From positions 91,790,174 to 91,854,173 of the forward strand of contig NC_044550.1 of NCBI RefSeq assembly GCF_007565055.1: a stretch of 64,000 nt of DNA, read 5' to 3'. The notes beneath the pieces were generated by a model. It worked only from the letters and a program-made list of their open reading frames with translations, had not been told where the DNA came from and did not search any database. Source of the DNA: Rhinopithecus roxellana (taxonomy: Eukaryota > Chordata > Mammalia > Primates > Cercopithecidae). Shown here piece after piece: positions 56,040 to 64,000 of the stretch; the stretch's first letter is position 1; each line of letters begins with the position of its first letter. The translations under genes and the position numbers were made by a program.

Positions 56040-56372
56040 TTTTCAACTTTACAAAGATATAGTTAAAAATAAAAATGAAATATATTTAAGGGATGCAGCT
56101 TGATGATTTCATATATGTATACATTGTGAAATATTGCCACAATCAAGTTAACTAACATATCCATTACTTCACAGGGCTACTATTTGTGTGTGTGTGTGTA
56201 GTGAGATCACATAAAGCCTCTTAAATTTTACTAAGAGAGTCAGCAAATTTTAAGTATACAATACAATATTGTTAACTGTAAGCATATTGTTCTGGCAATA
56301 TAAAAAAATGATTTCCAGAACTTATCTTGCATAAGTAAAGTTTTGTACCCGTTACTATGTAAGTATTACCTT
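56040..56372 (-). mobile_element. L1MB-type L1 3' UTR fragment, antisense
   Basis: The plus strand is the reverse complement of an L1MB 3' end: GATGCAGCTTGATGATTTCA, TATACATTGTGAAATATTGC, CACAATCAAGTTAACTAACA, TTTTAAGTATACAATACAAT and AACTTATCTTGCATAAGTAA. A (GT)8 run has grown at 56187-56203. It breaks the HAL1. Confidence 0.85.
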
Positions 56373-57259
56373 AAATGGAAGTGAATTAAATTTTCCAATC
56401 AAAAGACAAATACTGGCAAAAGTATAAAATCATGATAACTATATGCCTTCTACAAGAGACTCACTTTAGAAAGACACAAATACATTGAAATGAAAATATG
56501 AAAGAAGATATGCTAATAGTAACCAAAATACAGCAGGATGGATATACTAATATCAGACAAAACAGACATTAAATTTAAAAAGGTTACAATATATAAGAAA
56601 GAAAATTATATTTTAGTGAAAGTTTCAATACAGTAAGGAGATACAATTAAATACGTACATTTGATAAGACAGGGACGAATCTTGAAGATATTATGCTAAG
56701 TGAAATAAGTATCCAAAGATAAATACTGTATAATTTTACTCATTTGAACTACTTAGATATGCAAAATCAGACAGAAAGCATCATGGTAGTTGCCAGGAGT
56801 GGAGAGGAAGATAGAATGGGGCATTTGTATTTCATGGGTATAAAGTTTCAGTTTTACAAGATGGAAAGTACTATGGAGATGAATGCTGGAGATGGTTGTG
56901 TAACACTATGAATGTATTTAATAACACTGTTCTCTATCATTAAAATGATGAAGTGGTAGATTTTATGCTGTGTGTATTCAACCACAATTTAAAAATTAGA
57001 AAAAATCAATTTAAACCTCATCTTGTGTATGGGTATAAACATGTTGGTTTATGTAAGTCTTGTTTTGCTAAATACATGAGTAAATATTTTTTTAAATGGC
57101 AATTTACAATGTTTGAAAAGCAATAAGTATTCATTAAGTGCTATTATTATGTTATATATTTTAAATATAAATGTACGGTTCAATACTCAGATGCAAAAAT
57201 GAATTTATTTCTCATATTCAAGCCCATTCTTTTCCACTATCTTAGCTTATTCTTAGATA

Positions 57260-57640
57260 TAAGAAGGGACTTTGAACTTCACTGAATGTACCTTTCTCTC
57301 TCAAGTCTGTGGTTCCCTTTACTGGGAACACTCTTTCACCTGGCTGTCACCTAAACTGAAAGACCAGTGTGTTCTTAGAAGTGTCCTATGGCCTTCAGCA
57401 TTTATATTTGACTTCTCTTTCTGGTTATTTCATAGTGTATATATTTCTGAAACTATTTTATATTGCATTATTAAATGTAATGGAGTTTTTTTTTTTTTTT
57501 TTTTTTTTTTTTCATTTTTTAGCCAGTAAGATTTTGAAGACTGGAATGTTATCTTTTACAGTTATATCTTTAGTATTTAGCTGAATGCCTAGAAAAGCAT
57601 ACCAGTTAAATCAATATTTGTTAAATGCATGAAGATTAAA
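57260..57640 (+). mobile_element. L2 3' end, forward, with embedded poly-T
   Basis: CTGTGGTTCCCTTTACTGGG, AACACTCTTTCACCTGGCTG and TCCTATGGCCTTCAGCATTT follow the L2 3' coding end. TAGTATTTAGCTGAATGCCT and CAATATTTGTTAAATGCATG are the L2 tail. A 27-T run at 57486-57512 interrupts it. Confidence 0.75.
57486..57512. repeat. Poly-T homopolymer, 27 bases, inside L2
   Basis: Uninterrupted T run after TGGAG. No SINE body is attached, so it is either a local expansion or a tail-only insertion. Confidence 0.95.
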
Positions 57641-57959
57641 CAATGATCATGTATGTACTTCCCCTCATCTTTTTCTTGCCTACTCTATTGCATATGATGG
57701 GAGATTAAATTGAAAGTGTAGTAAAAAATCAATACGCTTAATGAAAACTGTTATTAAAGAAATTGAATCTAGAAATTGTTGAGCTGTGCTAGGTTTAAAT
57801 GATTGATTGCCAGTAAACATCAGCTGATTGATAATTCTGCATGTGGCTACTGTAAGAAAATAAAATCTTCAGCAAAATTTTAAATAAAATAGTCTGCAAA
57901 AATTCAACAATGTATAATTGCAAATATAAGAACCATCATTACGTGACTTGTTATTTGCA

Positions 57960-58940
57960 CATTTAAAAGATACTGAGTACCTACTATGTGTCAGTACAGT
58001 GCAAGCAGCATAACGCAAAGTTGAATTGGTAAAGGTCCTTTGCACAGTTTGTAGTCCAGAGAAGAAAAGTGAGAACAGTAATAGTTTTATTCTGATGCAG
58101 CAAATACTCTAGTTTTTTGATGAAGAACTTAAAAAACAAGAGCAACTTCAGGCACAAGACACGTTTGTTTACTTTTAAAGGACACACTGGATTTAGGTAG
58201 ATAAAAATGACAAGCTGTTTTTCAACAGAGAGGTAGAGAAGAATGTATTGAAGAACAGTAGTTATGGCTGGGCGCGGTGGCTCACACCTGTAATCCCAGC
58301 ACTTTGGTGGGCCAAGGAGGGCAGATCACCTGAGGTCCGGAGTTCAAGGCCAGCCTGGCCAATGTGGTGAAACTCTATCTCTACCAAAAATACAAAATTA
58401 GCTGGGCATGGTGGTGCGTGCCTGTAATCCCAGCTACTCTGGAGGCTGAGGCAGGAGAATCGCTTGAACTTGGGAGGCGGAGGTTGCAGTGAGCCAAGGC
58501 CGCACCATTGCACTCCAGGCAGGGCAACAAGAATGAAACTCTGTCTCAAATAAAAGAACAGCAGTAATAAGACAATGCAATCAGAGAACAGCTTGTGTTA
58601 TGGAGAGCTTGTAGTAAAGTGTGAACATGGGAGAATAGTAGGAAGAATTAATAGAGAAATAAGTTTTCTAGAATGAGCTAAAGATTTTATTTTTTTTCTC
58701 AGAAAGCTAGAAGAAGCCATTAAGGGATTTTAAAGGGAACGTGAAATGGTCACATGTAAAGTTTATGAAGACCTCTCTGGTTATAATATGAAGTGCAGGT
58801 TGAAAGTGAAGGAGCAGTCTCAATAGGCAAGGATAAAGTTTGAAGGTGAGAAATGACAGGCCTTAAACTAAGGCAGCTACAGTGGAAATAAGAGGACATA
58901 ATAAATTTGAGATAAATGAAAGTTAATTTCACAAGGTTTT
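57960..58940 (-). mobile_element. L2 LINE, antisense, split by an Alu
   Basis: ACTGAGTACCTACTATGTGT and CAGTACAGTGCAAGCAGCAT match the reverse complement of the L2 3' end. Beyond the Alu, AAGCCATTAAGGGATTTTAA, AAATGGTCACATGTAAAGTT, GACCTCTCTGGTTATAATAT and GGCAGCTACAGTGGAAATAA continue the same antisense L2 order. Diverged. Confidence 0.72.
58266..58552 (+). mobile_element. Alu element (AluS-like), forward, inside L2
   Basis: GGCTGGGCGCGGTGGCTCAC to GAATGAAACTCTGTCTCAAA, with both monomers and only a short tail. Target duplication AAGAACAG(T/C)AGT flanks it. Confidence 0.97.
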
Positions 58941-60914
58941 ATGACAGATTAGATTTGAGGAATAAATGAGGATTAAAACTTAGCCAGACTTGGTTTTCTA
59001 GCTATGTCTATGTTAACTAAGAAACACTGCAAGTATATAGGCTTTAAGATAATATTTCTAGTAATTTTGCATATTCAAATAAAAAAATTTGAGACTCAAA
59101 AGGCAAATTGCAAGTAGAACTTAACTTTGGAATTTCTCAAGGTAAACATAGCAGTTGTAGCCATGAACTTAGAAAGATAATGCCAAAAAAAAAAAATTAA
59201 AAACACAGGCTTTATACATTTAAAAATAAATATAAATACATATTTAGCCAAGATTCTTAAAGAAAGTCATGGTAAAATTATGTTTCTATATTAATATTCC
59301 TTATGAACATGTAAATAATATTTTTAAAAATAATTTTAGAAACTAAAAATTACCAGTTACACAACAAACTCCCTTGTAAATATTTCTGCCACTCACTTAC
59401 ACATGGATATTGTATTTTTATATATTGCTATCCCACCAATAAGTTCCAAAACAATATGAATAAAGACCTTTAAAAATATGTTTTAAACTACTGATTTTGA
59501 GACTTGTTTGTGAAGTGAATTACAATATGCAGTACTCTAATAAATCAGCAGTAAAAAGTTATTTAGAAAGAATATTCATTTAAATCAGTGCACTGTTTGA
59601 CAATACTTATGATTACATGCCATGTCTCTAATTTAATAATTACTATTGAACCTACATGACCTGTGTTAATTTTCTGTATTTAGGAAGAAAATTAATGCAT
59701 GTTCCATGTTTTATATTTGTGAAAGAAATCCAACTTCCTCAGCTATGCCAATGCTCCCTGCTTTATTTGGCTTAGAAGCTTTTGAATCATAAATATTCTC
59801 TGATTCCACCTGGATTTTAAGAGCCACAATGTCCTTAGGCCTATATTAAAAATGAATCAGAGATAAAAATTATGTGGTGAATGATGTATTCTATTAAAAA
59901 TATTAAATTTCAAAGTTTTTAGTTGAAGTGGAATAAGAAGTGTATTATTTATAGTCTTGAGAAGAAAAAAGTCAATAGCTGTATTTTTAAATATCTGAGC
60001 CTGATGGTATCCTCTAATACACACTATATTAAAAAATAACACTCTAGCTTTCTAAAGTGTTAAAAAACAGTTTTGCAGATTAAATTATTTTTATCAATGA
60101 TATAAAATTTGGGTTCTGTTAGCAATGAATCGCCTAAAGAACAAAAACCCTTTCTCATATATATACACATATATATACAAAATACATCATGTATAATAAA
60201 TATTATATATAATATATATCATGTACAATATATATCTCATATATTATATATTTTTTCTAGTTTCTCTGTATAATATTTATCTCATATATTACATATATTT
60301 TTGCATGTGTATACACTTTAACTTTATACTTTTAAGTAGAAAAGTTGTATTTTTTGTATCTCACTGCTTTAAATATTAAAAATTCAGTAGTTTAGTTAGA
60401 AGCCTCAACCATTAAAATCTCTGTCTCTGAAATCTAGATATGATTTGAGTATATTACTTATACTTTTGAAGTATAGTATATATTCTGAAACCTTTTTTAT
60501 AAGATATAATATTCTCTATTAAGAATGTAATGACATTTAAAATCCAGACATATTATGAAAATTTTATTATATTTTGATATATTTTCTCCCATTGATAATT
60601 TTGCTAGCTATGCACTGCAGAAAATATTTTTACAAACAAACAAATAAATAATATGGCAAGCTGCCACACCTGCAATTGAATTCTGGTTGAATTAAAATTA
60701 CAATTTCAATTGTATATTATCTGTCTGTGTTTTTCTTTTCAACAGAATACTTTGCTTTAAATAGAGATCAACTGTATAAGCAATGAGCCACTCCACATAA
60801 ATTTCAGAAAGAGAATTACCATACAAATGATCATCTTTTAATCAGGTTACTACTGTTTTTATTATTACTATTTTTATTTATTTTTGCAATTGAGTTGTAT
60901 GAGTTATTTATTTT
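58941..60914. other. Intronic AT-rich sequence with TA-rich tract at 60155-60300
   Basis: Very AT-rich. The tract at 60155-60300 is nearly pure A/T with repeats of ATATAT and CATATATTA. No exon or repeat family recognised. Confidence 0.45.
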
Positions 60915-62060
60915 AATAGTAACCTTTTATTAGATATACAGTTTGCAAATATTTTCTCTACTTACATACATTGCCTTTCCACTTTATTGTTTCCTTCGAT
61001 ATGCAGATGTGTTCCCACTTACCTATTTTTGCTTTTGTTGCCTGTGCTTTGGATGTCATATTGAAGAAACCACTGCCAAGACAAATGCCATGAGGAGTTT
61101 CTCTTATTTTTTTCATTTAGGAATTTTACAGTGACAGGTCTTTATTTAAGTATTTATTTCATTTTGAGTTGACTTTTGTATAAGGTGTAAGACTGAAGTC
61201 CAACATGATTCTTTTGCATGTGAATATCCAGTCCTCTCAACAAGATTTGTTGAAGAGATGATACTTTCTCCATTGTGTATTTTTAGCACCCTTCTAGAAG
61301 ATCAATTGAACATCTACGCATAGACTCTGTATATTGTTCCATAGGTCAATATATCTGTCTTTATGCTGGTGCTATGCTGTTTTAAATACTGTAGCTTAGT
61401 AGTAAGTTTTGAAATAAAGAAATGAAATACTTTAGTTTGTTTCTTCTTTTTCATTGTTACTTTGGCTATTCAGAGTTCTTTGTGGTTCCATATAAATTTC
61501 AGGATTGTTGCTTTCATTTCTTTAAAAAAAGTCAAGATTTTGGTAAGGATTAAACAGGTTCTGTACATTGCTTTGGATAATATGGATTAGTTTCCTTTTA
61601 GATAATTGATAGTGAATAGATTCACTCAAATCAGCAACTGATATATGTTGATTTGGTATCTTCCAACTTGACTGAATTCATTTGTTACCTCTAATGCATT
61701 GGGGGGATGCAGGTGTAGTTTTTAGGGTTTTCTACACATATGATCATATCTTCTGCAAACACACATATTTTAGCTTTTCTTTTATCATTTGGATGCCTTT
61801 TAATTCTTTTACTTGCCTAATTGATCTGGCTAAGACTTCCAGTACTATGTTGAATAGAAGTGTTTAGAGTTGCATTCTTGCCCTGTTCCTGCTCATAGAA
61901 AAATAGCTTTATTTTTCAATATCAAGTATGATGTTAGGGGAGGGATTTTTATATATGACTTCATTGTGTTAATTTCTTCTATAACTAGTTTGCTGAGAGT
62001 TTTTATGGTGAAAGAACATTGCATTCTGTCAAATGCCTTTTCTGTATGTCAACAGCAGCC
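60915..62060 (-). mobile_element. Inverted 5' part of an old L1 (ORF2 reverse-transcriptase region)
   Basis: The plus strand is the reverse complement of L1 ORF2: TAGATATACAGTTTGCAAAT at one end, CATAGGTCAATATATCTGTC, GGTGCTATGCTGTTTTAAAT, TTCCATATAAATTTCAGGAT, AGTACTATGTTGAATAGAAG, ending CATTCTGTCAAATGCCTTTT. Reading back on the minus strand the order runs from just after the EKAFD-like segment to the 'gtttgcaaactatatatct' block. It directly abuts the forward part at about 62075. Confidence 0.88.
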
Positions 62061-62074
62061 ACACACACACACAA

Positions 62075-62239
62075 ACAATTGAAAAGGAGTAAGAGAATTG
62101 AATAGACGTTTCTCTAAAAAAAGACATACCAATGTCCAACAGGTGTATGAAAAAATGTTCAACATCACTAATCGTCAGTGGAACCAAGTCCCAAGCACAG
62201 TGCAATATCACCTCACATGTTAGAAGGGATATCTATCTA

Positions 62240-62314
<75 letters not shown>

Positions 62315-63000
62315 ATCTATCTGTCTATCTATCTATCTATCTTTCTATCTCTATTGAAAACACTTGTTATCATGTGCATGTGTGTGTGTGTGCATGTATG
62401 TGTGTTTTCAAGGATATGCACACTGTTGGAAATGTAAAATTGTGCATCCACTATAGAAAACAGTATGGTGGTTCCACAAAAAATTGCAAATGGAACTACA
62501 ATATGATCCAATAATCCCACTTTCAGCATATCTAAAATAGTTGAAATCATAATCTCAAAGAGATATGTACACACACATTATTGTAGCATTATTCACCATA
62601 GTCAACAAAGGAGATAACATAAATGTCCATCAACAGATGAATGGAGATATATATATTATATATAATAAAACAATTCAGTCTTTAAAAAGAAGAGAATATC
62701 TTGCCATAATTGACAATATAGATGAACATGGAGGATATAATGCTGAGGGTAATCAGCCAGTTATAGAAAATAAATACTGCATGATTCCAGTTATAAGAGA
62801 AATCTAAAAAAATCAAAGTCAAGGAAACAGAGTAGAATGGTGGTTTCCAGGGGCTGCACGAAGGGAAAACAGGGAGTTATTCTTAATGGGTATAAAGTTT
62901 CAGTGATGCAAGATAAATAAGTTTTAGAGAGCTACTATAAAACATCATGCTGATAATTGACATATTGTATTGTGCACTTCAAAATGTGTTGACGATATGG
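62075..63000 (+). mobile_element. Forward 3' part of the same old L1 (ORF2 end and 3' UTR)
   Basis: Starts AAACAATTGAAAAGGAGTAA and GAATTGAATAGACGTTTCTC, the ORF2 block that normally follows within about 60 bases of the block at the far end of the inverted part. It continues with TATAGAAAACAGTATGGTGG, AACATAAATGTCCATCAACA and the 3' UTR GTAGAATGGTGGTTTCCAGG, ending CACTTCAAAATGTGTTGAC. A tetranucleotide STR (62231-62353) replaces ORF2 sequence. Confidence 0.88.
62231..62353. repeat. Compound (TCTA)n/(TCTG)n tetranucleotide STR
   Basis: About 30 units: (ATCT)2-3, (GTCT)6, (ATCT)12, then mixed TTCT/ATCT/GTCT units. Very likely polymorphic. The run lies within L1 sequence. Confidence 0.98.
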
Positions 63001-63196
63001 GAGTGATGGGAAGGGAAAAGCATGGTCCCTGTAAATGATACCGAAAGTGGGAAAGGAAGCGCTGGGTAGGGGAGGGTATGGTCCCTGGCTAGGGCTCCAC
63101 TCCTACAGACCTAGGTGAGTAGAGGCATTTTTGTTTTCCTGCCCAAATGTTGTATTTCCCAAAGCCACCTGGCCTGCTATGCTCCCATCTTGTGCC

Positions 63197-63203
63197 TATA
63201 AAA
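63197..63203 (+). promoter_or_regulatory. Candidate TATA box of the ERV LTR
   Basis: TATAAAA followed by a C run, 220 bases before the AATAAA. It would drive plus-strand transcription, opposite to the host gene. Activity unknown. Confidence 0.55.
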
Positions 63204-63416
63204 CCCCCCTAGATCCCAGCAGGCAGAAACACAGGCAGCTGGACATTGAGAGGAACACACTGACAGGTACCAGCACACTAGCAGCCACCGACTCGCAGAA
63301 CGACAGGGAATTTGGCTGGGGCAATTGGAGGAGAGCCTAGGCTGCCAAATGACCCGACTCCAGGGGAAAACCATCTCCCTTCTGGCTCCCACATCTGCTG
63401 AGAGCTATTTCCACTC

Positions 63417-63422
63417 AATAAA
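63417..63422 (+). terminator. Candidate polyadenylation signal of the ERV LTR
   Basis: AATAAA with CTTGCACTCATTCTCC just downstream, the usual LTR arrangement marking the end of R. Confidence 0.55.
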
Positions 63423-63735
63423 ACCTTGCACTCATTCTCCAAGCCCATGTGTGATCCAATTATTCCGGTACACCAAGGCAAGAACCTCAAGATACAGAAA
63501 GCTCTCTGTCCTTGCAGCAAGGTAATGGATCTAATTGAGCTGGTTAACACAAGCCGCCTATAGACTGCAAAATAAAAGAGCAAAACTAAAAGAGCACCCT
63601 GTAACACATGCCTACTGGGGATTCAGCTGTAAGCATTCACCCCTAGACACTGCCAGGGGGTTGGAGCCCCACAGCCTGCCCATCTGTATGCTCCCCTAGA
63701 GGTTTGAGCAGCAGGGCATCAAGAAGTGAGCCACA

Positions 63736-64000
63736 AAAAGGATATGAACAGATACTTCTCAAAATAAGACATTCATACAGCCGACAGACACATGAAAAAA
63801 TGCTCATCATCACTCGCCATCAGAGAAATGCAAATCAAAACCACAATGAGATACCATCTCACACCAGTTAGAATGGCAATCATTAAAAACTCAGGAAAAC
63901 AACAGGTGCTGGAGAGGATGTGGAGAAATAGGAACACTTTTACACTGTTGGTGGGATGGTAAACTAGTTCAACCATTGTGGAAAACAGTGTGGCAATTCC
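63736..64000 (+). mobile_element. Third young L1 fragment, forward, runs off the window
   Basis: AAAAAGGATATGAACAGATA then the ORF2 blocks ATGAGATACCATCTCACACC and GGTGCTGGAGAGGATGTGGA, nearly identical to the copies at 29698 and 43065. It inserts directly into the ERV LTR or its leader. The 3' end lies beyond position 64000. Confidence 0.95.

Larger units (their letters stand above)
53560..57005 (+). mobile_element. Nearly full-length HAL1 ('half-L1') retroelement, forward
   Basis: HAL1 is an L1 relative with ORF1 but little or no ORF2. The 5' start is visible (TTCTGAGAAGATGGTGGAGT; CAATTGCATTGGCAGCCTCT), followed by ORF1 remnants up to 54968, the post-ORF1 stretch AGTGCTAAAAGAAATAAGCT and CAACCAGTAATCTTATATCT, then a decayed 3' part (TGCCTTCTACAAGAGACTCA; ATCATGGTAGTTGCCAGGAG) ending in AATTTAAAAATTAG. 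It is split by an antisense Alu (55507-55803) and an antisense L1MB piece (56040-56372). Assignment is by eye; an L1M with internal deletion is the alternative. Confidence 0.72.
63004..63735 (+). mobile_element. Class I endogenous retrovirus LTR, solo or truncated, forward
   Basis: Begins near TGATGGGAAGGGAAAAGCAT. A TATA box (TATAAAA, 63197-63203) and a polyadenylation signal (AATAAA, 63417-63422) followed by CTTGCACTCATTCTCCAAGC lie in the U3/R/U5 order of a gammaretrovirus-like LTR. The rest reads as U5 or adjoining leader: AGGTTTGAGCAGCAGGGCAT near the end. No gag, pol or env coding sequence is present, since L1 sequence follows at 63736. The block is GC-richer than its surroundings. I do not assign a family. 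Confidence 0.72.
6601..64000 (-). other. FSTL5: Intron of the host gene, upstream side in transcription (partial, at least 57.4 kb)
   Basis: All sequence from 6601 to the window end appears to be a single intron of the minus-strand gene, because no other exon with matching phase was found. The preceding exon must end in phase 0. The intron is mainly mobile-element relics separated by AT-rich unique sequence. A small or poorly conserved exon could have been missed. Confidence 0.6.

Noticed and set aside
62231..62353. Tetranucleotide array as a satellite or protein-coding repeat
   Set aside because: A simple STR within an L1; the apparent Ser/Ile/Tyr/Leu-rich peptide is a translation artefact.
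63131..63607. Short open frames on both strands as retroviral genes
   Set aside because: They overlap LTR regulatory sequence; no gag, pol or env similarity was recognised.
1..64000. tRNA, snRNA or miRNA genes
   Set aside because: I looked for cloverleaf-like A and B boxes outside Alu and for snRNA starts; only Alu- and MIR-derived Pol III boxes were seen. Small miRNA hairpins cannot be excluded without folding software.

Overview
This window is primate nuclear DNA, most likely from an Old World monkey (Cercopithecidae, macaque- or baboon-like). It is AT-rich and gene-poor, and holds about 20 Alu elements. The two youngest-looking Alus (26341-26659 and 26942-27255) carry the GATCC(G/A)GCC change at the site where human AluY has GATCGCGCC. 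This change marks the cercopithecine AluYR lineage as I recall it. Two young L1 copies carry a tandemly repeated 18-base motif in the 3' UTR that I recall as single-copy in human L1PA. The lineage call is therefore sequence plus remembered consensus, not a database match.

Only one host coding element is supported: a 121-bp exon at 6480-6600 on the minus strand, with good splice sites. It encodes the end of an immunoglobulin-like domain that I recognise as follistatin-like family, probably FSTL5. The rest is intron of that gene: at least 57.4 kb on the transcriptionally upstream side (6601-64000) and at least 6.5 kb downstream (1-6479). I found no second exon, RNA gene, CpG island or promoter of the host gene.

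Layout. 1-6.5 kb: unique sequence, one Alu, a MER5-like element and an L2. 6.5-12 kb: the exon, an Alu next to it, a GT/GA microsatellite with an Alu-in-Alu nest, an old L1M carrying an Alu, a MIR and an antisense L1 with a triplicated 32-bp unit. 12-24 kb: AT-rich sequence with L1M, HAL1-like, Tigger and MaLR remnants. 24-31 kb: four Alus, three of them packed in alternating orientation, an L2 and a young L1 with the ORF2 C-terminus still open. 31-35 kb: an AT-rich inverted repeat beside a TATATG tract, then L2/MIR relics and an Alu. 35-39 kb: a long, decayed L1M ORF2 split by an Alu whose middle A-rich linker became a (GAAA)(GGAA) microsatellite. 40.6-44.3 kb: a nearly full-length Tigger1 DNA transposon with a second young L1 inside it. 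46-52 kb: Alus, an L1MB and a GC-richer stretch I could not identify. 53.5-57 kb: a nearly full-length HAL1 with nested Alu and antisense L1MB. 57-59 kb: two L2 remnants in opposite orientation. 61-63 kb: an old L1 with a 5' inversion (twin-priming pattern) and a tetranucleotide STR. 63-64 kb: a class I ERV LTR cut by an L1 that runs off the window.

I did not find a new biological system. What deserves attention is genome structure: the inverted repeat, the GGAA array, the inverted Alu cluster, the tandem units inside L1 3' ends, the twin-primed L1 and the L1-in-Tigger insertion with apparent loss of target DNA. Repeat family names come from recognising consensus sequence by eye. Boundaries of old elements are approximate, often by tens of bases.
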